A DNA stretch of 64,000 bases, from contig NZ_JBLTXA010000006.1 of NCBI RefSeq assembly GCF_048066175.1, positions 62,001-126,000 on the forward strand, written 5' to 3'. Below are positions 34,376 to 42,282 of this stretch, piece by piece. Made by a program: the position numbers and the translations under genes. Positions within the stretch are counted from its first letter, which is position 1, and each line of letters begins with the position of its first letter. The notes below the pieces were generated by a model. The model worked only from the letters and a program-made list of their open reading frames with translations, was not told where the DNA came from and did not search any database. The DNA is from Niveispirillum fermenti. Lineage in GTDB: Bacteria; Pseudomonadota; Alphaproteobacteria; Azospirillales; Azospirillaceae.

Positions 34376-35340
34376 GATGCGACCGACAGCATCGGGCCCG
34401 GGTGGATGATGTAGCGGGCGGTCTGTGCCGTGCGCTCATAGGCGCGGGCGAAAAAGCAGCGATGCAGGCCGGCGGCCGGCGCCACCACCCCCTGGGGTGG
34501 CATGAAGTCGGCTGCCATGGGCTCCCGTCCCGTCGGCACCAGGGCGATGCCATCGAAACCGCCGCTGGCCGCGCGCAGGCAATCCGGCGGCAGGGGGCGG
34601 CCCGATACCAGCGTGACGGGCATCGGAGCCGCCAGCAGCGCCGCCCTTTCGGCAAAAAGCTGTACCAGCACCACCCCCTCGACCCCCAGGGCCGCACCGA
34701 AGCCGGCATGGGTCCATCGGGCGTCCAGCAGGTTTTCCCGGTGCCCCGGTGACTGCATCAGATTGTCCAGCGCCAGCCGGCCGGCCCTTTCCGGCTGCGC
34801 CGCGTCGAACAGGTTGCTGCCATAGAGATTCTCTCCGTTCACGCCCACCAGCGTGCGGTGCAGCAGGCCGATCCGGTCCATGGCGTGCCGCCCGCCCGCG
34901 TCGGCATGGGCGAAAGGCGCGCCGGCGGCCAGTTGCGCGGCGTAATGGCGGGCGATCCAGGCCAGGTCCATGTCGGACGCCAGGGGCGCCGCCCCCTCCC
35001 CCAGCCGCAGCGCCGACGCCCCCTCCAGACAGGCCCGCTCCATGCGGGGCAGCGGCATGTCGTCGCGCCGCCATGCCCCCTGGGCCTGCGCGGCCCGCCG
35101 GAACACCTGATGGGCCGCAGCATAGTCGGCGAATCCATCCAATGGTATGGCATTGTCCGCCAAAGGGTCGCGCACGGAATCGTAGGCTCGCGATGCCGAC
35201 GCACCCGCCGCCCCGGCCGGGAGCAGCAGTCCCAGCCCCCCCAGCAGCACGGTCCGGCGGGCGATGCATGCCGTTCGGACATAACCATCTGGATGTATGA
35301 CAAGCAGGGCGCCTTGACCTATTCTTGAAGCGGGTTGCAT
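34369..35340 (-). CDS. Secreted CAP (SCP/PR1)-domain protein
   Basis: This 323-aa protein has a probable secretion signal (ARRTVLLGGLGLLLPAGAAG, with an RR pair that could be Tat-type), then a CAP domain with DMDLAWIARHYAAQLAAGAP, FAHADAGGRH, VGVNGENLYGSNL, and the CAP2-like LMQSPGHRENLLDARWTHAG. A C-terminal extension of about 80 residues follows. Bacterial CAP proteins are extracytoplasmic with unknown enzymatic role. The annotated ATG precedes the signal by about 25 residues, so the true start may be a later non-ATG codon. Confidence 0.75.
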   Translation of the reverse strand: MQPASRIGQGALLVIHPDGYVRTACIARRTVLLGGLGLLLPAGAAGASASRAYDSVRDPLADNAIPLDGFADYAAAHQVFRRAAQAQGAWRRDDMPLPRMERACLEGASALRLGEGAAPLASDMDLAWIARHYAAQLAAGAPFAHADAGGRHAMDRIGLLHRTLVGVNGENLYGSNLFDAAQPERAGRLALDNLMQSPGHRENLLDARWTHAGFGAALGVEGVVLVQLFAERAALLAAPMPVTLVSGRPLPPDCLRAASGGFDGIALVPTGREPMAADFMPPQGVVAPAAGLHRCFFARAYERTAQTARYIIHPGPMLSVASG

Positions 35341-35458
35341 CCCGAATCACACCCGATATAGTAGCCTAAGGTTGTTTTACACCGACTTATTGTGAACAAC
35401 AGGTTAACAGCATAGCGTGCCGCCGCTCGTCGCGCCAACCCTTCTGTCTGCCGATATC

Positions 35459-35782
35459 ATGCCGACCAGCCACCATCCCGCCGATCTCCACCACCCTTCC
35501 GGCCTGCGTTTGCCGGTGACGCGACTGCCCTTCGTCGGGGAGCGCGTTGATGGGCGTTTCGGGTATTGGGTGCTGCCCGACATGCCGGAGGGGCAGGATC
35601 TGCGCTTCCAGGGCCGCACCTATGCCGCCTGGTTCCTGTTGTACGAGGAAGCCAATGGTGCTGTCGCCGCCGTCGACCTGATGGACCGGATCGAACGGGA
35701 GATGCCGTCGCGCTATCCGGCCGTCGATCGCGCCTTTCTGCAGGAACTGAACAGCCGGCGGGCCCGTTCCTCCGCCGCCTGA
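35459..35782 (+). CDS. Hypothetical protein (107 aa)
   Basis: The protein contains LRLPVTRLPFVGERVDGRFG, YWVLPDMPEGQDLRFQGRTY and AAWFLLYEEANGAVAAVDLM, with a C-terminal RIEREMPSRYPAVDRAFLQE helix. It looks like a small folded cytoplasmic protein. I recognise no family. A GTG at 35417 is an alternative start; neither start has a strong ribosome-binding site. It lies upstream of the RND operon but 424 bases away. Confidence 0.65.
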   Translation: MPTSHHPADLHHPSGLRLPVTRLPFVGERVDGRFGYWVLPDMPEGQDLRFQGRTYAAWFLLYEEANGAVAAVDLMDRIEREMPSRYPAVDRAFLQELNSRRARSSAA

Positions 35783-36206
35783 TCCCGGTGCCCCCCGGCG
35801 GCCCCTCCCCTACCCAGTCCTGCCCCCATCCGGATTCCCTTCTCCGGGTTCCCTTCCCCGCACACAACAATCCGGCAGCGTCGCCCTTTTGCAGGTGCGA
35901 AACGCCATCTGCGTGTGCCACATGCATGTCTTTTCCCTGAAATGTAAAAGTTTGTCCCCTATCGCAACCAGTTACCATCGCGTAACAATTGGGGGGTTGG
36001 AGCTTGGGCGTCGGGCGTCTAGTTCCTGAAAGGCACGCTGGCCGGCACTGTTCCGGCTTCGGGGCGTCCGGGCTTGACCGGATGGTGGCCAGCGACATTT
36101 AACGGATGGTATCTTTCCGCGTGCGGCGGCACAGGAAGGATCCAGGAAGCAACAAACAGGGTCGGCATGTCCCCGGATGCCGGCCGCCATAACATGCGGA
36201 TGGATC
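35783..36206. other. Intergenic region upstream of the RND efflux operon
   Basis: This 424-bp region has no gene. It contains a 16-bp dyad GTTAC-N6-GTAAC (35971-35986) in an AT-richer stretch. It ends with GGATGGATC before the membrane fusion protein start. No repressor gene is adjacent. Confidence 0.45.
35971..35986. promoter_or_regulatory. Candidate operator (GTTAC-N6-GTAAC)
   Basis: The dyad has 5-bp arms and lies about 220 bases upstream of the efflux operon. Its shape is like TetR/MarR-type operators of efflux pumps, but no regulator is encoded next to it. This is a weak inference from symmetry alone. Confidence 0.25.
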
Positions 36207-37307
36207 ATGCGCCTGCCCCTTCAGATCGCCACCGCCGTCGCCATCGTCGCCATCGCCGGCGGCGTCTGGTATGCGACGGGCAGGAGCGACAATGGCACCG
36301 CCGCCACCCAGCAGGCAGCACGCCCCGTTTCCGTCATCGGCAAGACGGTGGGCCGGGGCGACATTCCGGTCGTCTTCGACGCCGTCGGATCGCTGCGTGC
36401 GGCGGAGGCTGTGACCATCACCGCCAAGACGGCCGGCCTTGTCCGGTCGATCAACTTCTCCGAGGGGCAATTGGTTCAGGCGGGCCATGTGCTGGTGGAA
36501 CTGGATGACCGGGAGGTACGGGCCAATCTGGCCGGCGCGGAGGCCGACCGGCGCAACGCCGCGCAGTTGCTGGAACGCGCCCGTGCCCTGCTTGTCCGCC
36601 AGAACGTGTCCCAGGCCCGCGTCGACGAGTTGAGCCAGCAATTGCAGAGCGCCGACGCGGTCGTGCGCGCCACGCAGGCCCGCCTTCAGGACCTGACCAT
36701 CCGGGCCCCCTTCACGGGCTACACGGGCCTGCGTCAGGTCAGCCCCGGCGCCCTGGTCCGTCCGGCCGACGTGGTGACGACGCTGGACGACACGCGCACC
36801 CTGAAGCTGGAATTCACCGTGCCTGAACTGGCGCTGCGCGACCTGCGCCAGGGGATGGAGATCACGGCCATCACCAGCGTCTATCCCGACCAGCCGGCGC
36901 GCGGTCATGTCGCCGCCATCGATACGCGCGTCGACAGCGTCACCCGCACCATCGCCGCGGTAGCGGAAATCGACAATGCCGATGGCCGCCTGCGGCCCGG
37001 CATGTTCATGACGGCGCGCCTGACCCTTGAAACCCGCAGCGACGTCGTGCTGGCACCCGAAGAAGCACTGGTTCCCGTGGGCGACCGGCAGTTCGTGTTC
37101 CTGGTGGCGAACAACCGGGTCGAGCGCCGGCAGGTGACGATCGGCGCGCGGTCGCGCGGCTTTGTGGAGATCACGGCCGGCCTGACCGGCGGCGAGGTCG
37201 TGGTGACCCGCGGCATCCAGAAGGTCCGGGACGGCCAGGCGGTCCAGGTGGAAGTGGTCGGCGATGCGGCGGCGGCCGCCCAGTCGGCCGCGCGGCCGAC
37301 CCTTTGA
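36207..37307 (+). CDS. RND efflux membrane fusion protein (periplasmic adaptor)
   Basis: This 366-aa adaptor has an N-terminal membrane anchor (LQIATAVAIVAIAGGVWYAT), a lipoyl half (AEAVTITAKTAGLVRSINFS and EGQLVQAGHVLVELDDREV), a coiled-coil hairpin (LLVRQNVSQARVDELSQQLQ), the second lipoyl half and beta barrel (APFTGYTGLRQVSPGALVRP) and a membrane-proximal domain with LVPVGDRQFVFLV. It lacks a lipoprotein Cys. It joins the RND pump encoded 136 bases downstream to an outer membrane channel not encoded here. Substrate is unknown. Confidence 0.93.
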   Translation: MRLPLQIATAVAIVAIAGGVWYATGRSDNGTAATQQAARPVSVIGKTVGRGDIPVVFDAVGSLRAAEAVTITAKTAGLVRSINFSEGQLVQAGHVLVELDDREVRANLAGAEADRRNAAQLLERARALLVRQNVSQARVDELSQQLQSADAVVRATQARLQDLTIRAPFTGYTGLRQVSPGALVRPADVVTTLDDTRTLKLEFTVPELALRDLRQGMEITAITSVYPDQPARGHVAAIDTRVDSVTRTIAAVAEIDNADGRLRPGMFMTARLTLETRSDVVLAPEEALVPVGDRQFVFLVANNRVERRQVTIGARSRGFVEITAGLTGGEVVVTRGIQKVRDGQAVQVEVVGDAAAAAQSAARPTL

Positions 37308-37443
37308 TTTGTGCGGGCGGGGGTGCGCATCGCACGCCCCGCCCGACCGGCGATGAGGGCCGGGTCGTCCCATGGGCGGCACCGGCCATTGATGAATGGT
37401 GCATGCGCTTCTGGCTGCATGCTACTCTGGTGGGAAACCGGCC

Positions 37444-40400
37444 ATGGTGATTTCCGACATCTCCATCCAGCGCCCTGTGCTGGCCTTCGTGATCAGCGCC
37501 ATGCTGGTGGTTTTCGGCGTGCTGGGGTACGAGCGGCTGCCGGTCCGCGAACTGCCGAAGATCGATTATCCCATCGTCTCCATCTCCACCTCATATCCCG
37601 GCGCCAGCGCGGAGGTGATCGACAATGAGATCACCGAGCGCATCGAGGGCGTCATCAATGGCATCGAGGGCGTGAAGACCATCCGCTCCCGCTCACGCGA
37701 GGGCAGTTCGTCGGTATCGGTGGAGTTCGAGATCGACCGCGACATCGACGCCGCCAGCAATGATGTGCGCGACCGCGTGGGCCGGCTTTCCGACAATCTG
37801 CCCGAAGAGGCGGAATTGCCCGAGATCAGCAAGGTCGATGCCGACAGCAGCCCCATCATGTGGCTGTCGCTGGCATCGGACCGGATGAACCAGCTTGAGC
37901 TGACCGACTATGCCCGCCGCTATTATCTGGACGCGCTGGCCACCGTGCCGGGTGTGGCGTCGGTGCGCCTGACGGGCCGGCGCGATTTCGCCATGCGCAT
38001 CTGGCTGGACCGCAACGCCATGGCCGCCCGCCAGGTGACGGTGCAGGATATCGAGGCCGCCATCCGGCGGGAGAATACCGAACTGCCCGCCGGCCGTATC
38101 GAAAGCAGCCAGCGCGAGTTCACGGTGCGCACCGACACCCGCCTGAACCGCCCCGAGCAGTTCGGCGCCATCCTGGTCCGTCAGGACGGGGCGAACTGGA
38201 TCCGGCTGGGCGACGTGGCGCGGGTGGAGGTGGCCGCCCGCGACGACCGCGGCGATTTCCGCATCAATGGCGGCACCGCGGTCGGCATGGGCATCGTGCG
38301 CCAGTCGACGGCCAACACCGTGGAAGTGTCGGAAGGCGTGCGCGCCATGCTGGCGGAGTTCAACAACAACCTGCCGCCCGGCATGACGCTGGAAATCCGC
38401 CAGGACGACGCCGCCTATGTCAGCCAGTCCATCTATGAGGTGTTCCACGCCATCGCCGTGGCCGTGGGCCTGGTGGTGCTGGTGGTCTGGGCGTTCCTGC
38501 GCACCTTCCGTGCCACCATCATTCCCGTGGTGGCCATCCCCGTGTCGCTGGTGGCAGCGTTCGGCATCATGGCGGCGCTGGGCTTCTCCATCAACGTCCT
38601 GACATTGCTGGCCTTTGTGCTGGCCGTGGGGCTGGTGGTGGATGACGCGATCATCGTGGTGGAGAACATATCCCGCCGTATCGAAGAGGGGGAGCCCCCC
38701 CTGCTGGCCGCCTATCGCGGGGCACGGCAGATCGGCTTTGCGGTGCTGGCGACGACGGCCGTGCTGCTGGCCGTCATCGCACCGCTCTCCATGCTGCCGG
38801 GCGACCAGGGGCGCCTGTTCCGGGAATTCGCCGTGGCGCTGATGGCCGCCATCGGCTTTTCCTGCATCGTGGCCCTCAGCCTTTCTCCCATGCTGTCATC
38901 CAAGCTGCTGCGTCCCCACCATTCGCCGGGACGCCTCTACCGTCTGTCCGAAGCGGTGCTTGTCGGCCTGACCAACTTCTACACCCGCATCCTGCGCATG
39001 GCCCTGTCGGCGCGGTTGCTGGTGCTGCTGGTCATGGGCGGGACGATCGTGCTGACGGCGCTGATCGGTGCCACGCTGCCCAGCGAACTGGCCCCCGTGG
39101 AAGATCGCGGCACGGCCCGCATCTCCCTGACGGGACCGGAAGGGGCCAGCATGGAATACACGATGGAAGAGGTGGCGAAGGTCGAAGGATTGCTGGCCCC
39201 CTATCTGAAGTCGGGCGAACTGGACAGCGTGCTGACCATCGTCAATCCCGGCTGGGGCGGCAATGCCGGCGTCAACCGCGCCATGATGATCATCCGTACC
39301 CCGCCCTGGAACAACCGCGTGACGGACCGCAGCCTGCCGCAGATGGTGAACGAATTGCGCCCGCAATTGTCGGCCATCCCCGGATCGCGCATCGTGCCCG
39401 TGCTGCCGTCCGGCCTGGGCGGCGGCGGGGCCTCGGCCAACCAGATCCAGGTCGTGATCGGCGGCAACACGTTCGAGGAACTGGCCGACTGGCGCGACGC
39501 GCTGATCGAACGGCTGGAACAATATCCCGGCCTGACCGGCTTCACGGCCGATTACGACGAGACGAAGCCGCAGCTTTATGTCACCGTCGACCGCGACCGG
39601 GCCGCCGACCTGGGCGTGTCCGTCACGGTCATCGGCGGCACGCTGGAAAGCATGCTGGCCGAAAAGGTGGTCACGCGCTATCTGGACCGGGGCGAGGAAT
39701 ATGATGTCGTGGTCCGGGCGGAGGCGGAGAACCGGTCCAACCCCCGCGACCTGACCAACATCTTCGTGCGGGGCACCACGGCCGGCGGCACGGGGCAGCT
39801 GGTGCCGCTGGCCAACCTGATCCAGATCCGCGACGTGGCCGGCCCGACGGAACTGAACCGCTATAACCGGCTGCGGTCGATCACCATCACGGGCAACCTG
39901 ACGGCGGGCACGGTGATGAGCGATGCCATCGCCGAGGTGCGCCAAGCCGCGGCCGAGGTGCTGCCGCCGGAGGCCCGGATCAATTTCGAGGGTGCGGCCC
40001 GCCTGCAACTGGAAGCCAGCAGCGCCATCTGGTTCGCCTTCGGCATGGCCATGCTGGTCGCCTTCCTGGTGCTGTCGGCCCAGTTCGAGAATTTCCGCCT
40101 GCCGCTGATGATCCTGGCGTCGGTGCTGCCGGCGGGGCTGGGCGGCGTGCTGGCCATCATGGTGACGGGCATGTCACTGAACACCTATACGCAGATCGGC
40201 CTGATCATGCTGATCGGCCTGCTGGCCAAGAACGCCATCATGATCGTGGAGTTCGCCAACCAGCTCCGCGAGGAGGGGCTGGAACTGATGGCCGCGGTGG
40301 AGGAGGCGGCGCGCCTGCGCCTGCGCCCCATTCTGATGACCTCCATCGCCACAGTCTTCGGCGCCATGCCGCTGGCGCTGGCCACGGGTGCCGGTGCCGA

Positions 40401-40587
40401 AAGCCGCATGGCCATCGGCTGGGTGATCGTGGGCGGCGTGACCGTCGGGACATTGCTGTCCCTGTTCGTCACGCCCGTGCTGTACAGCCTGTTCGCCAGC
40501 GGCGTGAAGCCCATCGGCATCGTCCGCCGCCAGTTGGAGGAGGAGGAGCGCCGCTACAAGGACCCGTCGCAGGTGCCGGCGGAGTGA
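37444..40587 (+). CDS. RND efflux pump inner-membrane transporter (HAE family)
   Basis: This 1047-aa transporter starts MVISDISIQRPVLAFVISAM, the normal HAE N-terminus with the first membrane helix. The proton relay is present: LAVGLVVDDAIIVVENISRR in TM4 (Asp-Asp pair), and GLLAKNAIMIVEFANQL in TM10 (Lys). Two large periplasmic loops follow TM1 and TM7. It exports drugs, detergents or other hydrophobic compounds with proton antiport. The start ATG at 37444 is preceded by GGTGGGAAA; an ORF start at 37396 adds non-homologous residues. It forms a two-gene operon with the adaptor; no TolC gene is near. Confidence 0.95.
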   Translation: MVISDISIQRPVLAFVISAMLVVFGVLGYERLPVRELPKIDYPIVSISTSYPGASAEVIDNEITERIEGVINGIEGVKTIRSRSREGSSSVSVEFEIDRDIDAASNDVRDRVGRLSDNLPEEAELPEISKVDADSSPIMWLSLASDRMNQLELTDYARRYYLDALATVPGVASVRLTGRRDFAMRIWLDRNAMAARQVTVQDIEAAIRRENTELPAGRIESSQREFTVRTDTRLNRPEQFGAILVRQDGANWIRLGDVARVEVAARDDRGDFRINGGTAVGMGIVRQSTANTVEVSEGVRAMLAEFNNNLPPGMTLEIRQDDAAYVSQSIYEVFHAIAVAVGLVVLVVWAFLRTFRATIIPVVAIPVSLVAAFGIMAALGFSINVLTLLAFVLAVGLVVDDAIIVVENISRRIEEGEPPLLAAYRGARQIGFAVLATTAVLLAVIAPLSMLPGDQGRLFREFAVALMAAIGFSCIVALSLSPMLSSKLLRPHHSPGRLYRLSEAVLVGLTNFYTRILRMALSARLLVLLVMGGTIVLTALIGATLPSELAPVEDRGTARISLTGPEGASMEYTMEEVAKVEGLLAPYLKSGELDSVLTIVNPGWGGNAGVNRAMMIIRTPPWNNRVTDRSLPQMVNELRPQLSAIPGSRIVPVLPSGLGGGGASANQIQVVIGGNTFEELADWRDALIERLEQYPGLTGFTADYDETKPQLYVTVDRDRAADLGVSVTVIGGTLESMLAEKVVTRYLDRGEEYDVVVRAEAENRSNPRDLTNIFVRGTTAGGTGQLVPLANLIQIRDVAGPTELNRYNRLRSITITGNLTAGTVMSDAIAEVRQAAAEVLPPEARINFEGAARLQLEASSAIWFAFGMAMLVAFLVLSAQFENFRLPLMILASVLPAGLGGVLAIMVTGMSLNTYTQIGLIMLIGLLAKNAIMIVEFANQLREEGLELMAAVEEAARLRLRPILMTSIATVFGAMPLALATGAGAESRMAIGWVIVGGVTVGTLLSLFVTPVLYSLFASGVKPIGIVRRQLEEEERRYKDPSQVPAE

Positions 40588-40665
40588 TGGCAGCGTCCGT
40601 CGCCGCTTGTCAGCTCATCAATGGCCGGGCACGCCCCTTCGTGAGGCCGGTGGCCAGCCCGACAT

Positions 40666-41502
40666 TCATGTCCGGTCGAACCGCGCCGGCTTTCCGAAGA
40701 AGCGGGTGGCCAGCGCAGTGATGCGGGACGGATCGCCCGTGGTCAGGAAACTGACATCCCCCTGGCCGGGCCGGTCGAATTCCGGGTGCCGTTCCAGATA
40801 GGCCGACAGGCTTTTTGCCGTCAGGTCGGGCTGGGACAGCACCTCCACCCCCACCGGCAGGGCGTCCGTGAACAGGTCCGCCACCAGCGGATAATGGGTG
40901 CAGCCCAGCATGACCGCCTGCGGCGGCGCACTGGCCAGCCGGGTCATCAGGCCGTCGGCATACAGGCGCACGGCTTCCGCCACGCGCTGGCGCGGGGCAT
41001 CGGCTTCGATCAGGGGGACAAGGGCGGGGCATGCCTGCTGCACCACGCGCACTTCCGGCGCGCGGGCCGCGATCTCCCGCGGATAGGCACCGCTATCCAC
41101 CGTCCGGCTGGTGGCGAAGATGCCGACCGTGCGCGGTTCGCCCGCCTGCCGGCTGGCCGCCACATCGGCCATCCAGGGCACACCCGTCACCGCCTCCACC
41201 ATGGGAACCAGCACGCCCAGCACGCGCCGGCCGGGCCAGGCCGTTTCCAGCCAGGTCTGCTGCAACCGGCGCAGCGCCACGGCGGATGCCGTATTGCAGG
41301 CCAGGATGACCAGGCCGGCCCCCCGCTCGAACAGGCGTGACACACCGGCCAGGGTCAGCCGGTAAATCTCTTCCGGCGGCCGGTCGCCATAGGGGGCGTC
41401 GGCATGATCGCCCAGATAGAGGAAATCATGCGATGGCAGGGACCGGTGCAGGGCGCGCAGCACCGTCAATCCGCCATGACCCGAATCGAACACGCCGATC
41501 AT
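40666..41502 (-). CDS. murI: Glutamate racemase
   Basis: This 278-aa enzyme makes D-glutamate for peptidoglycan. Signatures are MIGVFDSGHGGLTVLRAL (Asp/Ser), YLGDHADAPYGDRPPEEI, the first catalytic Cys69 in VILACNTASAVAL and the second catalytic Cys201 in VMLGCTHYPLVADL. Both cysteines are intact. Length is normal. It stands alone, divergent from a secreted protein gene. Confidence 0.95.
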   Translation of the reverse strand: MIGVFDSGHGGLTVLRALHRSLPSHDFLYLGDHADAPYGDRPPEEIYRLTLAGVSRLFERGAGLVILACNTASAVALRRLQQTWLETAWPGRRVLGVLVPMVEAVTGVPWMADVAASRQAGEPRTVGIFATSRTVDSGAYPREIAARAPEVRVVQQACPALVPLIEADAPRQRVAEAVRLYADGLMTRLASAPPQAVMLGCTHYPLVADLFTDALPVGVEVLSQPDLTAKSLSAYLERHPEFDRPGQGDVSFLTTGDPSRITALATRFFGKPARFDRT

Positions 41503-41652
41503 CAGGAAAACCCATTCCCAGCCATCTGCGCGCTGTTTAGCACGGGTTTGCGGCGATGGAACGGCATTTCAGCGACTTGCCAGCGGCCCTGCGCTGTGCG
41601 TAACTCCGCCTCCGTACCGTTCAATCCCCTGCCCTGGTGAGTGCTTCCGTCC

Positions 41653-42183
41653 ATGCCCGCGCTGATCCGTCCGCTGTTCGCCCTCTCCCTGGCCCTTGCC
41701 GTCCTGCCAGGCCTGGCCCTGGCACAGGATGCCCGCCCCGCCGCCGGCCCCACCATGGGCGAAATCGCGCGGCAGGCGCAGCAGCAGCAGGCGGCGCCCG
41801 TGCCGGCATCCCCGCTGCCGCCGGCGGGCAACCTGCCCACCATGGGCGATCTGGTACGCCAGCAGGGGCAGGCCGCTGCGGCAGCCCAGGCCGAAGCGCC
41901 GGGCTGCACCCGTCCGCGCACGCCGGGCGCCCTGCCCGATGGCACCAAGGCGACGGAAGAGGATATGCGCAAGGCCCAGGTGGCCGTGAAGACCTATGTC
42001 ACCGAGTCGGAGGCCTTCAACACCTGCCTGGACCGGCTGGTGAAAAGCGCGCAGAATCAGGTTACGGTCGAGGAATATCTGGCCCTGGTCCAGCAATATG
42101 ACCTGACCGTCGCAGCCATGCAGATCTTCGCCGATCGGTTCAACGAGCAGCTCCGCATCTATCGCGCCAGGGCGAAGCCCTGA
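41653..42183 (+). CDS. Secreted Gln/Ala-rich hypothetical protein
   Basis: This 176-aa protein has a signal peptide (MPALIRPLFALSLALAVLPG, cleaved near ALAQD). A region with two related segments follows (GPTMGEIARQAQQQQAA and LPTMGDLVRQQGQAAAA), then a helical C-terminal domain with a conserved Cys pair (APGCTRPRTPG and AFNTCLDRLVKSAQNQVTVE). I recognise no family. It is probably periplasmic. A GTG at 41641 in frame is an alternative start but the ATG at 41653 gives a clean signal peptide. The stop region is repeated downstream. Confidence 0.7.
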   Translation: MPALIRPLFALSLALAVLPGLALAQDARPAAGPTMGEIARQAQQQQAAPVPASPLPPAGNLPTMGDLVRQQGQAAAAAQAEAPGCTRPRTPGALPDGTKATEEDMRKAQVAVKTYVTESEAFNTCLDRLVKSAQNQVTVEEYLALVQQYDLTVAAMQIFADRFNEQLRIYRARAKP

Positions 42184-42242
42184 TCCGTGCCCCAGGGCCA
42201 AGCCCTGATCTGCGCACCGGACGCCAAGCCCTGATCCGCGCC
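42172..42242. repeat. Three imperfect copies of a gene-end sequence
   Basis: GCSAAGCCCTGATC-type 20-bp copies lie at 42172-42191, 42197-42216 and 42223-42242 (spacing 25-26). The first includes the stop codon (TGA) of the secreted protein gene. The other two are non-coding and nearly identical. This points to repeated slippage after the stop. Confidence 0.85.
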
Positions 42243-42282
42243 GGGGCAGGATGATGGGTTGCGTGGGGTCGGCGCGGACGGC

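Noticed and set aside
41641..41652. GTG start upstream of the secreted protein gene
   Set aside because: The ATG at 41653 gives a clean signal peptide; the GTG only adds four residues without a ribosome-binding site.
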